This document shows, one piece after another, positions 7,916-17,225 of a DNA stretch of 39,028 nucleotides. Both the position numbers and the translations under genes were made by a program. The stretch is from positions 1-39,028 of the forward strand of contig JAJYFT010000010.1 in NCBI GenBank assembly GCA_021790815.1. The letters are read 5' to 3'. The stretch's first letter is position 1. The number at the start of each line of letters is the position of its first letter. Source of the DNA: Actinomycetes bacterium (GTDB lineage: Bacteria; Actinomycetota; Acidimicrobiia; Acidimicrobiales; JABEUL01). The notes under the pieces are model-generated. The model ran no database searches, was not told the origin of the DNA, and was given only the letters and a program-made list of their open reading frames with translations.

Positions 7916-9127
7916 ATGACAGTTTCTAGAATAGTATGGTTCAACTGCTACTCGGGTGTCTCTGGAGACATGATGTTATCAAGTCTCGTTGATGCAGGTT
8001 GTGACATCGATAGCATAGTTGAAATTTTGAATAGGATCCCTATTCAGGGTTGGTCAATTGAATCCTACAGAATTGAACGATCGGGAATTGCAGGAACGAA
8101 AATCGAAGTAAATGCGCCGGACGATAAAGTTGTAAGAACATTTAGCCATATTGTTGGAATTATTGAAGAAGCGAGACTTCCGGAAACTGTACGAGATATG
8201 TCACTAGACGCCTTTTCAAATCTGGTAAATGCTGAGGCAACAGTCCACTCAAAACCTATTGAACATACACACCTTCATGAGGCAGGCGGGCACGACACTA
8301 TTATTGATGTTGTTGGAACTGCAACGGCGCTTTGGTTGCTTGGAGTAGATGTCATCACTTCAAGCCCAATTGCTCAAGGATATGGACGTATTCATTCAGC
8401 TCACGGTGAGCTTCCAAATCCTCCTCCAGCTGTTGTCGAACTCTTGACAGATTTTGAAGTTTATGGTGTGGAAACTCAATTTGAGTTAACTACTCCAACT
8501 GGAGCGGCAATGCTTAAAAGTTGGGCCAAGACAAGTACACCTTTGCCACATATGACCGTCAAAAATATAGGCTATGGAGCGGGAACAAGAGAGTTAGGTG
8601 AAATTCCGAACTTTCTCCAAGTCATCTGTGGCGAGAGTCAAGAAGTAAAGGAGTTTGAAAATAGTCCTTTGTTTTACGATAAGAAAAGTACACGTGTGAT
8701 TGAGAACGTTGAAATTTTAGAAACTAACCTTGATGATGTAACTCCAGAAGTTCTTGGATTTATGGTCCAAGAGCTCTTTAAAACCGGCGCTTTAGACGTA
8801 TGGATGACACCAATATTCATGAAAAAAGGAAGACCAGCTTATAAACTTTCAGTACTTATTGAACCAGATATTAAAAGCCCAGTGCTTGAATTAATATTTA
8901 GAGAAACGAAGTCACTTGGAATCAGATCTTATGATGCAAAACGAACCAAGATTGAAAGAGATGAATCAGTTGTCACTGTTGACGGGTTTAAGATTCGGAT
9001 TAAAATCGGTGAGTTTGGACATAAGGCGGAGTACGATGATGTTGCAATAGCTGCTCAAAGCATGAATAAGAGTTTCGACGAAATTAAAAGACTAGCTGAG
9101 ACGCTCTATATTGCTCTAAAGAACTAG
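7916..9127 (+). CDS. larC: LarC, nickel-insertion cyclometallase for NPN cofactor
   Basis: Inserts nickel into the dithiolated pincer nucleotide in a CTP-dependent step, completing the cofactor of lactate racemase and related enzymes. The 403-residue protein is one intact chain, unlike Lactobacillus plantarum, where larC is read as LarC1/LarC2 by frameshift. Marks are the N-terminal GVSGDMML (residues ~14-21), the histidine-rich HTHLHEAGGHDTIIDVVG near 116-133, LTTPTGAAML, and the C-terminal ETNLDDVTPE and FMKKGRPAYKL blocks. It is closely spaced after larB and convergent with the secreted-protein gene at 9137, with a nine-base gap. Confidence 0.93.
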   Translation: MTVSRIVWFNCYSGVSGDMMLSSLVDAGCDIDSIVEILNRIPIQGWSIESYRIERSGIAGTKIEVNAPDDKVVRTFSHIVGIIEEARLPETVRDMSLDAFSNLVNAEATVHSKPIEHTHLHEAGGHDTIIDVVGTATALWLLGVDVITSSPIAQGYGRIHSAHGELPNPPPAVVELLTDFEVYGVETQFELTTPTGAAMLKSWAKTSTPLPHMTVKNIGYGAGTRELGEIPNFLQVICGESQEVKEFENSPLFYDKKSTRVIENVEILETNLDDVTPEVLGFMVQELFKTGALDVWMTPIFMKKGRPAYKLSVLIEPDIKSPVLELIFRETKSLGIRSYDAKRTKIERDESVVTVDGFKIRIKIGEFGHKAEYDDVAIAAQSMNKSFDEIKRLAETLYIALKN

Positions 9128-9136
9128 AGGAGAACT

Positions 9137-10117
9137 TTAGTGCGATGGTGCTACGGCAAACTGGGAAGTTTTTTCATCGCCAGAGAGTGGATATCCATTT
9201 AGAGGGCCAGCAACAATTTTTACAGAGTAAGACATGCTTGGTTTAACTTTAATGTTATTAAAACTAATCCCTTTAAAATCTCCTGGTTGAAGTGATACTA
9301 ATGTAGAACCAGAAGATGAACTTCCATGCGTGTCTTGAATTTCAAACGAAACGCTTCCGCCACTAAAACTAACTCCACCCGTGTTTCCTAAAATAATGTT
9401 AATACTAATAGAATTTGTAGGTGGGATAGTAGAAGGTTGACCATTTTGACTTGGTCTAATTGGCAGTGGAGTTATATCCCACGTTTCTATCGTAACTATT
9501 GGATTTAGGTTGAGTACAGGAGAGTTCTCTAAATTTGTCGCCCAAGTTTCTAAATTTGACAGTGACCAAGTTGGATAGTAAAAAGTTGGGAACGACTTTA
9601 GATAAATTTTGTTAGATGCAGCCCTGAAGTCACTATTGCTTGAAGAGATCTCTTCTGAGATAGCTGACATTTGACTTGTTAATTGAGACACTTGCACATT
9701 AGAGAAAACCGCTTCGGTCAGTGATTTTAGGTTAGACGCCAACTTAACATGCATCTCTAAACTGTTCAAAAGTGGTGTTCTAATACTTTGAAACTGGGAA
9801 TTATTTAGATTTAGCTCAAAATTTTCTAAGGAGTTTGATGTCTGAGCACTCAGCACGGAAACTTCATTTTCAATCGATGTGACCGTGGAAGTCGCTTTGG
9901 GCTCATTTTGAATAGATGTGACCAAGTTAGATTCGCTGCCGCATGACATCACAAAAGCTTTCAGTGCGTATGCGTATGAAATTTGAGAATTATTGCTATA
10001 TGTAATGTCAGTATTATTTACGTCAATTCCTACCTCAATTACAATGAATGTGATGATTAGAAATAAGGCGATATTCCTACGTGTCTTCGATCGTCTTTTT
10101 CTCGTTTTTGCTAACAT
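9137..10117 (-). CDS. Membrane-anchored extracytoplasmic protein of unknown function
   Basis: A 326-residue protein I do not recognise. The first ~12 residues are strongly basic, followed by a hydrophobic helix (about 16-32), which indicates a signal anchor. The exported part is rich in Ser, Asn and Thr, with a helical, coiled-coil-like middle (about 60-165) and a beta-rich C-terminal third (about 235-326) resembling CARDB or Ig-like export domains (LQPGDFKGISFNNIKV). A Pro/Thr linker lies near residue 220. A single Cys occurs after the helix. It lies between convergent larC and the sqdB-like gene upstream in the same orientation (55-base gap); a link to either is not evident. Confidence 0.7.
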   Translation of the reverse strand: MLAKTRKRRSKTRRNIALFLIITFIVIEVGIDVNNTDITYSNNSQISYAYALKAFVMSCGSESNLVTSIQNEPKATSTVTSIENEVSVLSAQTSNSLENFELNLNNSQFQSIRTPLLNSLEMHVKLASNLKSLTEAVFSNVQVSQLTSQMSAISEEISSSNSDFRAASNKIYLKSFPTFYYPTWSLSNLETWATNLENSPVLNLNPIVTIETWDITPLPIRPSQNGQPSTIPPTNSISINIILGNTGGVSFSGGSVSFEIQDTHGSSSSGSTLVSLQPGDFKGISFNNIKVKPSMSYSVKIVAGPLNGYPLSGDEKTSQFAVAPSH

Positions 10118-10172
10118 CTAAAATCGACATTAATACTTTTTCAGGTTAGGCAGATTAAATTTGAAATCCTGG

Positions 10173-11429
<1,257 letters not shown>

Positions 11430-11564
11430 TTAAATAAAAAGTGCGTGGAATCGCCTATCTAATTGTCCCTCAGAATGACGCAAACGGGAGATAAACTGTG
11501 TGTATACTGTTTTTTTCACCTAGAACGGCTATATTTATTCTAAATAGATTTGAAATAAGTTTTG

Positions 11565-11593
11565 TTGACCAATTTGGGTGAATTTTGTATGAG
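11565..11593 (+). promoter_or_regulatory. Candidate sigma-70-type promoter for the PAP2/GT2 pair
   Basis: TTGACC (11565-11570) and TATGAG (11588-11593) are 17 bases apart, a good -35/-10 spacing, and lie 26 bases upstream of the ATG at 11620. The 262-base divergent gap it sits in also carries the promoter of the sqdB-like gene, which I could not define. Confidence 0.45.
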
Positions 11594-11619
11594 TAGAGTT
11601 TAGAAAAGGATGCTTCTAT

Positions 11620-12246
11620 ATGGACGTAAGTCTGTTTAAAGAGATTAACAAGTGGGCGGTTTCAACTCCTGCGTTGCACGGAGTATTTCTTGTAATTGCT
11701 GTTTGGCTAGGAGTAGTCATTCTAGCAGTGCTTTTTGTAATTGCGTATGTGCGCGCACGTTTTTTATCTGAGGCACCTGAAAGAGTAGCGAGACTTGTAT
11801 GGATTCCAATAGGTTCGCTTGTAGCACTTGGAGTAGGACAGTTATTGAATCATGCCGTTGCTAGACCAAGACCTTGGCAGTTCGTACCCGGTGCACTCAT
11901 ATTAGCTGGTCATCCACATGACTATTCGTTTCCTTCAGATCATGGGATAGTTGCAGGCGCGATTGTGATGGGAATATGGCTTGCTAAGGACTCTCTCATT
12001 GCTGGAATTGCAACTGTCTTTGCTCTATTTCTGGGTTTTACAAGAGTTTATGTTGGTGCACATTACCCACTTGATGTGCTTGGAGGTTTATTTATTGGAG
12101 CAGTTGTGATAGCTATTTTGTCTCCTCTTGCATTTAAGGTATTTAATCCAATGGCTAGAAAACTTGCTCAGGGTAAGTTGCGTTGGATAATTACGTCACG
12201 GCCTAAAGTCGAACAAACAGTTACTCGTTTTTCTAGATATTCATAG
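11620..12246 (+). CDS. PAP2-family membrane phosphatase (undecaprenyl/lipid phosphatase type)
   Basis: A 208-residue polytopic protein with the three phosphatase motifs of the PAP2 superfamily: ARPRPW (81-86) as a shortened C1, SFPSDHG (103-109) as C2 with H108, and TRVYVGAHYPLDVLGG (141-156) as C3 with R142, H148 and D152. Helices flank residues 20-45 and 60-80 and recur from 110 on. Homologues dephosphorylate undecaprenyl pyrophosphate, phosphatidate or phosphatidylglycerophosphate; the sequence does not decide among them. The classical C1 lysine (KxxxxxxRP) is not obvious: the residues before RPRP are NHAVA. It precedes the GT2 gene by six bases, implying an operon and a role at a lipid carrier. 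Confidence 0.87.
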   Translation: MDVSLFKEINKWAVSTPALHGVFLVIAVWLGVVILAVLFVIAYVRARFLSEAPERVARLVWIPIGSLVALGVGQLLNHAVARPRPWQFVPGALILAGHPHDYSFPSDHGIVAGAIVMGIWLAKDSLIAGIATVFALFLGFTRVYVGAHYPLDVLGGLFIGAVVIAILSPLAFKVFNPMARKLAQGKLRWIITSRPKVEQTVTRFSRYS

Positions 12247-12252
12247 CTAGTT

Positions 12253-12993
12253 GTGAAGGACTACTTAGAACCGAGTGTTTCATTAATAATTCCCTTTTAT
12301 AATCCAGGACCTTATTTCAGAGACCATCTTTTAGCGGTGATTTCGGTTTTAAATTCGAGTGGATTAAACTTTGAGTTAATTGGAGTTAACGATGGATCAA
12401 TTGATGAAAGTGATAATGTTGCGTTAAGCTTCAGTGAGCTTACTTTAATCAGTCACAGTAAAAATCATGGGAAAGGAAGTGCCTTAAGGACTGGATTTAA
12501 AGCAGCACAAGGACAGTGGATAGGGTTTATAGATGCTGATGGTGATCTTCCGGCTTCACAGCTTGAAGTGTACTTTAATCTAATCAAGTCTGGTGAAGCA
12601 AAAGAGTTTGATTCTATAATTGCCACTAAGGTTCACAGTGATTCAATCGTCCACTCGGGAATATTGCGTCGGAGCGGGACAAAAGGTTTTCATCTTCTGA
12701 CGAATGCGCTTTTTCATTTAGGGTTAGATGATACTCAGACAGGGCTTAAGTTCTTTAGAAGAGAACTCATTGAATCCGTCATAGATCAATCGACTGAAGA
12801 TGGATTTGCAATCGATGTGGAACTCTTATGTCTTGCAAAAATCCATGGATTTAAGAGAGTTAAGTACGTGCCAGCAATAATTGTTAAGCGTCATACGTCG
12901 ACAATTTCAGTAAAGAACTCAGTTAAAACTTTGTTTGATCTCTTCAAACTTAGGCGAAAGATTACAAAGATTAAAAGCGATAGTGCTAAATAA
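12253..12993 (+). CDS. Family 2 glycosyltransferase, dolichyl/polyprenyl-phosphate sugar synthase-like
   Basis: A 246-residue GT-A enzyme that probably transfers a hexose from a nucleotide sugar to a polyprenyl phosphate. It starts with the strand SLIIPFYN (10-17), has VNDGSIDES (45-53), the GKGSALRTGF loop (73-82) typical of DPM1/Alg5-like synthases, and the metal-binding D94-A-D96-G-D98. A QTGLKFFRR segment near residue 157 matches the acceptor region. No C-terminal membrane helices are seen, so it is a peripheral type. The start is taken as GTG at 12253, six bases after the PAP2 stop. The sugar is not readable; involvement in glycolipid synthesis with the divergent sulfoquinovose gene is only a possibility. 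Confidence 0.85.
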   Translation: MKDYLEPSVSLIIPFYNPGPYFRDHLLAVISVLNSSGLNFELIGVNDGSIDESDNVALSFSELTLISHSKNHGKGSALRTGFKAAQGQWIGFIDADGDLPASQLEVYFNLIKSGEAKEFDSIIATKVHSDSIVHSGILRRSGTKGFHLLTNALFHLGLDDTQTGLKFFRRELIESVIDQSTEDGFAIDVELLCLAKIHGFKRVKYVPAIIVKRHTSTISVKNSVKTLFDLFKLRRKITKIKSDSAK

Positions 12994-13004
12994 TTAAAAC
13001 GTTA

Positions 13005-13823
13005 CTATTTTGATTTAAGTTGTTCGCTATAGCGTTGCTGAACTTTTACACCTTGATTAAAGAGAGATTTTCCAGTTTTCATTACGAGACCTGGAAATTC
13101 ACCGGCAATTCTAGAAAGTATTCCTCTTTGGAAAGGTACCATTCCATAAATCTTGCCCTGTTCAACTAAACGAACTCCAAATTCAGAAACCTCAAACGGA
13201 TCTAGTAGCTTTCCGCCACTAAAGGGCATAGCGGCGGCAGGATTGTCAACTTCGGCTTCAAGCATCGGAGTAAGGATTCCATCTGGACAAAGCAAACTAA
13301 GCTTTACCCCCCTCTCTCTGAGTTCAGAAAGAACTGCAAAAGTATAGCCTCTGACCCCGAATTTAGTTGCCGAATAGATACTTAGGCCAGGGGTTGGAGC
13401 GTATGAGGCGAGTGATCCAACATTAAGGATTGCTCCTCCACCGTTTTCAGCCATTACTTCAGCGGCACATCTGGTTCCGTTGACTACCCCTAAGAGGTTA
13501 ACTGAAATTACACTCTCAATTGTCTCCTGTGGAATACTCAAGCACTCTCCTGCACCCAAAAGCCCAGCATTATTAATCCAAAGATTTGGTTTAATTTTTT
13601 TTGCCAAGGCTTGAACGGCATCATGTTTGGTTACGTCAAGAACGTGAAAAGTTACGCCCTCAATTTCATCTATCTTTATGTCCGTCGCGATAATAGTAGC
13701 GCCCCGTTTTTTGAGAGCTTTAATAAATCCGCGACCTAAACCACCACTTGCTCCAGTAACTACCGCAACCGTATTCTCTCCGATTGGAGTTCCTTTTTCT
13801 GCACCCTTTGATATATTTGACAT
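13005..13823 (-). CDS. Short-chain dehydrogenase/reductase
   Basis: A 272-residue classical SDR. The Rossmann motif TGASGGLG is at 23-30, NNAG at 84-87, and the catalytic triad S137 (NVGSLAS), Y150 and K154 (YSATK). A conserved aspartate in VLDVT (61-65) contacts the adenine in homologues. The C-terminal ~60 residues are basic and lack family features that would name a substrate. The gene is convergent with the GT2 gene (11-base gap). Its start codon at 13823 follows a TAGGCT hexamer by seven bases, consistent with leaderless transcription. Only general NAD(P)-dependent alcohol/ketone oxidoreductase activity can be claimed. Confidence 0.87.
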   Translation of the reverse strand: MSNISKGAEKGTPIGENTVAVVTGASGGLGRGFIKALKKRGATIIATDIKIDEIEGVTFHVLDVTKHDAVQALAKKIKPNLWINNAGLLGAGECLSIPQETIESVISVNLLGVVNGTRCAAEVMAENGGGAILNVGSLASYAPTPGLSIYSATKFGVRGYTFAVLSELRERGVKLSLLCPDGILTPMLEAEVDNPAAAMPFSGGKLLDPFEVSEFGVRLVEQGKIYGMVPFQRGILSRIAGEFPGLVMKTGKSLFNQGVKVQQRYSEQLKSK

Positions 13824-13830
13824 AATTATT

Positions 13831-13836
13831 AGCCTA
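13831..13836 (-). promoter_or_regulatory. Candidate -10 element of a leaderless promoter
   Basis: On the minus strand TAGGCT fits TAnnnT and ends seven bases before the SDR ATG at 13823, the spacing expected if transcription starts at the A of the start codon. Confidence 0.35.
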
Positions 13837-13867
13837 TCTCAACTGAGTAGTTGTAGGCAAAATGAAT

Positions 13868-15151
13868 TTAAGTATTCTTACCTATGTTGAAGGTAATACC
13901 GAACTTTGCACCGCCTAAATGTGATCGACCAACATCCCAACTGGCACCAATTTCGCGGATAATTCGGCTTGCAATACTTAAACCTAACCCCGTTCCAGAG
14001 TTATTCGAAGAAGTTCTATAAAACCGATCAAATATTAGTTCAATATCTTGTTCGTCTATTCCACTTCCAGAGTCTTCAACTGTTACTGTAGCAGTTTTTT
14101 TATTGGATGAACCTGAAATTTTAATCGTTCCATTTTCAGGTGTGTACTTGACAGCGTTGTCGATCAATATTCCGAGAACTTGATCTATCCACGTAGGTGG
14201 TCCGACAATCAATATGTCATCTGAGACAATTTCTTTCAAAAACTCTAAATGTTTTTGATTGGCAAGTGGAAGAAAGCGGTTATAAGCATTTTCGATAAGT
14301 CCACCGAGATCTATTAATTCAAAATCTAGGTCTTCAATTACTTGGTCGTTGTCGAGTCTTGCAATCCAAAGTAAACCATCAACATTTCTTTTAAGGCGGT
14401 CAACTTCGTGAACGACTCTCTTTAAAGATGACTTAAGATCTTCAGCGTTTCTCTTTTGAGAAAGAGCTAGTGTTACTTCAGCCTCGATCACGCTAAGGGG
14501 TGTCCTCAATTCATGAGAGATGTCAGCCATAAAGTCAAGTTGTTTTACTCTAGTTTTGTTTAGAGTTTGTGCTGATTTGAGTGCAATCAAGAAGGCGATC
14601 GAAAAAAAGATCAACAAAAAGATCGGACTAAGAATGTACTCGCCAAATCTTAAAGTTTCAAGCTCCTTTGACATTTGATTTAGTGAGATGCCAACGACGA
14701 TACGTCCATTCTTAAAATTTGTACCTTCAAACCTAAATAATGTATTGTTTACTTTCGCAGTGACGGGGTTAGATACGCTGAGAATTGATTTTGGAAGACT
14801 AAAGGGACTCTTGCTACTTTGAGAGAGTGAGTTATTGTTCGAAGTATTTATCCACCACGTAACTATAGGTATATCAGTTAAATCGTGGTCAGAATCGAAG
14901 TTTGGAATAACATCAAATAAGGAACTACTTGAGCGCTCGGTTATTTCCGATTTATCGATATTAATCTGCTTTAACAAGTTATTATCAACCCTTGAAATTA
15001 AGATGTTGTTTGCTATGTAGTTGCCTAAAAGTATGAAAACAAGCATTATTACTCCCGCGATAAAAGTCGCTTCTAGCGCAATTAGCAGGGAACTCTTTTT
15101 GGGAGATATTGCAGAGTTTTTTCGTGCCTTAGAAGTTATGTTTTGGGTCAT
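13868..15151 (-). CDS. Sensor histidine kinase without an evident HAMP domain
   Basis: A 427-residue membrane kinase. Two helices (about 22-45 and 174-191) bracket a ~125-residue extracytoplasmic sensor that I cannot assign. The phospho-acceptor is H213 in DISHELRTPLS, followed by an ATPase domain with the N-box DNAVKYT, G1 DSGSGID and G2 GTGLGLSI. Only about 15 residues separate the second helix from the H-box, too few for a normal HAMP linker. Its start overlaps the stop of the response regulator by four bases (15148-15151), so the pair is translated together. It lies divergent from the redox operon at 15925, which may be its target. Confidence 0.93.
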   Translation of the reverse strand: MTQNITSKARKNSAISPKKSSLLIALEATFIAGVIMLVFILLGNYIANNILISRVDNNLLKQINIDKSEITERSSSSLFDVIPNFDSDHDLTDIPIVTWWINTSNNNSLSQSSKSPFSLPKSILSVSNPVTAKVNNTLFRFEGTNFKNGRIVVGISLNQMSKELETLRFGEYILSPIFLLIFFSIAFLIALKSAQTLNKTRVKQLDFMADISHELRTPLSVIEAEVTLALSQKRNAEDLKSSLKRVVHEVDRLKRNVDGLLWIARLDNDQVIEDLDFELIDLGGLIENAYNRFLPLANQKHLEFLKEIVSDDILIVGPPTWIDQVLGILIDNAVKYTPENGTIKISGSSNKKTATVTVEDSGSGIDEQDIELIFDRFYRTSSNNSGTGLGLSIASRIIREIGASWDVGRSHLGGAKFGITFNIGKNT

Positions 15152-15816
15152 CGACTTACTAATTTGTAGCCAACCCCTCTTAGGGTTACTATTTTAATGT
15201 TTGAGTTTACTAGTTTTGATCGTAGTCGCGCCATGTGAACATCTATAGTGTTTGACCCTACGGCATCTCCTTCGTCCCCCCAGCCATTTTCGGCAATTGA
15301 CGACCTTGAGACTAAGTTTGGCGATCTCCTTAAAAGAATTTCTAATATTGCAAACTCTCGCGGTGCAAGTTCAACAACGGAGTCACTGACTGTAACCGTC
15401 CTTTGCTCTGGATCAAAAGTAAGATTTCCAACTGATATAACGGGAGTATTTCTCACGTTACCTCGGCGTAGTAAAGCTCTTGTGCGAGCAACGAGTTCCC
15501 CAAAATCAAAAGGTTTAATTAGGTAGTCGTCTGCGCCTGCATCTAAAGCAGCAATCCTATCTTTGTGCTGGTCTCTTGCGGTCAGCATGAGTATTGGAGT
15601 TGTAAGACCATTCCTGCGAGCAAAAGTGACTATTTCAAGACCGTTCATTTTTGGAAGATTCCAATCTAGAATAATCAGTGAGTAGTCATAGATTTTTAGG
15701 TAATTAATTGTGCTTTCGCCGTCTTTACTCACGTCCACCACGTAACCAGCCTCGGTAAGTCCCCTTGCTAGAACTTCGCTAAGCCCTGAGTCGTCTTCGG
15801 CTAAATGTAATCGCAT
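15148..15816 (-). CDS. OmpR/PhoB-family response regulator
   Basis: A 222-residue two-domain regulator. The receiver domain shows the acidic pair E7-D8-D9, phosphorylation site D51, T79 and K101 (LIKPF). The C-terminal winged-helix DNA-binding domain begins near residue 125 and ends with LRGVGYKL, typical of OmpR-type proteins. The partner kinase follows with a four-base overlap. The promoter must lie in the 108-base gap shared with the redox operon, where direct repeats at 15885 and 15896 could be an operator for this protein. It most resembles the actinobacterial and proteobacterial metal- or envelope-responsive OmpR subgroup; the signal is unknown. Confidence 0.93.
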   Translation of the reverse strand: MRLHLAEDDSGLSEVLARGLTEAGYVVDVSKDGESTINYLKIYDYSLIILDWNLPKMNGLEIVTFARRNGLTTPILMLTARDQHKDRIAALDAGADDYLIKPFDFGELVARTRALLRRGNVRNTPVISVGNLTFDPEQRTVTVSDSVVELAPREFAILEILLRRSPNLVSRSSIAENGWGDEGDAVGSNTIDVHMARLRSKLVNSNIKIVTLRGVGYKLVSR

Positions 15817-15884
15817 TTAAACAGTTTGCCACTTAACCTGGGGAAACGACGGAAATTTGAATTTTAAGGAAATTTTGAGGTTTC

Positions 15885-15900
15885 GTTCATGTTAACTTCA
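15885..15900 (+). promoter_or_regulatory. Candidate OmpR-type operator (two half-sites 11 bases apart)
   Basis: GTTCA (15885-15889) and CTTCA (15896-15900) sit 11 bases apart in the same direction, the usual phase for a dimer of an OmpR-family regulator. They lie between the response regulator gene and the redox operon. A longer repeat GGAAATTT occurs at 15851 and 15868. Confidence 0.3.
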
Positions 15901-15911
15901 GGCTGAATCTT

Positions 15912-15917
15912 TATCCT
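15912..15917 (+). promoter_or_regulatory. Candidate -10 element of the redox operon
   Basis: TATCCT fits TAnnnT and ends seven bases before the ATG at 15925. This would make the operon's first message leaderless; the candidate operator lies just upstream of the hexamer. Confidence 0.4.
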
Positions 15918-15924
15918 GATAAGT

Positions 15925-16296
15925 ATGAAGAATTTTGGGACACACTCTGATCCGTCAAGAAAAGGTGTCGAAAGGCGTGCAATCGCAAGGAATAACGCAG
16001 TCACAAAGCTGTCAATGATTACAAAAGGTGCTGCTGTTGCAACTATTGCTACAATTGGATTTGCATCATACTACGTAGCACAAGCTTTTCCAGGAAAGAC
16101 AGTAGGAGCAACATCGAAGACAAGTACCCAAAGTATACCTAGCCAAAATGGAATTACTAATTCTGGAGCCTTGAATAATTCTGGAGCCTTGAATAACTCC
16201 GGTTCAAGCGGTGTATCTGGGGTAAGTGGTGGTAATTCTGGAATATCTGCATCGAATCAAAGTCCGCAGGTAGTATCTGGCTCTACTATGCCATGA
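15925..16296 (+). CDS. Small membrane-anchored Ser/Gly/Asn-rich protein
   Basis: A 123-residue protein with a basic N-terminal 28 residues, one hydrophobic helix (about 31-55) and a low-complexity exported tail rich in Ser, Gly and Asn. The tail carries two exact 18-base tandem repeats encoding an NSGALN-type unit. No FMN-binding domain or DxxSGAT flavinylation motif is present, although operons with ApbE and a ferric-reductase-like protein usually open with such a protein. Its stop overlaps the apbE start by four bases (16293-16296). It could be a degenerate or replaced flavoprotein, or a structural linker; the role is unknown. Base composition is like its neighbours. Confidence 0.65.
   Translation: MKNFGTHSDPSRKGVERRAIARNNAVTKLSMITKGAAVATIATIGFASYYVAQAFPGKTVGATSKTSTQSIPSQNGITNSGALNNSGALNNSGSSGVSGVSGGNSGISASNQSPQVVSGSTMP
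16161..16196 (+). repeat. Two tandem copies of an 18-base repeat
   Basis: TTCTGGAGCCTTGAATAA occurs at 16161-16178 and again immediately at 16179-16196, inside the small anchored protein gene. It adds six residues per copy in frame and may vary in copy number between strains. Confidence 0.85.
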
Positions 16297-17225
16297 ATGC
16301 AACAAAAGCATTGGACAATCTTTTCCAGCAGGATTTTTGCAAGCGTGAGTTTAAAGCTATAGGAACGACAGCAGAAGTAGTGATAAATGGTTCAAAACAG
16401 ATTGATAGAGCCGTTCAAATATTGAAGATGCAGCTAGATGAGTTGGATAGAGCAGCGAGTAGATTTCGTGACGATTCTGAAGTTTCTATATTAAAAAGTG
16501 GAAATCCAGCAGTTGTTTCGCCATTATTATTTGAGATTCTTGAGATTGCACAGTGGGCTTACAATGTCTCGTGCAAGAAATTGAATCCATTTATTGGCAA
16601 TAGTTTGGTTTCCTTGGGCTACGACAGAGATTTTGAAGAAATTGAGACTTTGTCTGGAAAATACCTTGAAAATAACGTAGTTAAAGATTTCGATTCAATT
16701 GTTTTGAACAGGAAGACGAGATTAGTCAAGATTGATCCTGGCACGGTGTTAGACCTTGGATGTATTGCGAAGGCATTCGCCTCAGACAAAGCCTCTAAGT
16801 CTATAGCCGATGATCTGAAATGTGATGTACTTGTCTCGTTAGGTGGAGACGTATCTGTACAAAACTCTTTAGGCTGTACGAGATGGCCAATTGGAATAGC
16901 CGATAGATCGGGTGACATAAATGGAGTTGAAGAGGTTATTGAGATCTCAGAGGGTGGACTCGCAACTTCTGGAACAGTGTCTAGGAGTTGGGGAAATGGC
17001 GAAGTTCTAAATCATCATATAATTGATCCGCTAACTGGGCAAAGTGTAGGTACTCCTTTTAGGACAGTTTCCGTACATGCAAAAGATGCCTTGAATGCAA
17101 ACGTAGCCGCAACTACTGCACTTATTATGGGTGAGGCATCAATTGAATGGCTTAATGCAAGTGAACTCGATGCGAGACTTGTTACCGAAGAAGGAAAGAT
17201 AGTAAAGCTAAATCGATGGCCATAA
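16293..17225 (+). CDS. apbE: FAD:protein FMN transferase (ApbE family)
   Basis: Transfers FMN from FAD to a Thr/Ser of exported flavoproteins. The 310-residue protein shows DLGCIAKAFASD (about 153-164, normally DLGGIAKG), VSLGGDVSVQ near 180-189, ATSGTVSRSW near 226-235, HHIIDPLTG near 241-249 and ANVAATTALIMG near 269-280. Together these match the FAD- and Mg-binding regions. There is no signal peptide or lipobox, unlike many ApbE lipoproteins, so it appears cytoplasmic, as in actinobacterial versions. Its overlap with the preceding small gene (four bases) and the ferric-reductase-like gene (ten bases) shows tight coupling. A substrate flavoprotein is not evident in the operon. Confidence 0.9.
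   Translation: MNATKALDNLFQQDFCKREFKAIGTTAEVVINGSKQIDRAVQILKMQLDELDRAASRFRDDSEVSILKSGNPAVVSPLLFEILEIAQWAYNVSCKKLNPFIGNSLVSLGYDRDFEEIETLSGKYLENNVVKDFDSIVLNRKTRLVKIDPGTVLDLGCIAKAFASDKASKSIADDLKCDVLVSLGGDVSVQNSLGCTRWPIGIADRSGDINGVEEVIEISEGGLATSGTVSRSWGNGEVLNHHIIDPLTGQSVGTPFRTVSVHAKDALNANVAATTALIMGEASIEWLNASELDARLVTEEGKIVKLNRWP

Noticed and set aside
16161-16196. Tandem repeat considered as a CRISPR-like or regulatory repeat
   Set aside because: Only two copies without spacers, in frame inside a coding sequence; it is a protein repeat.
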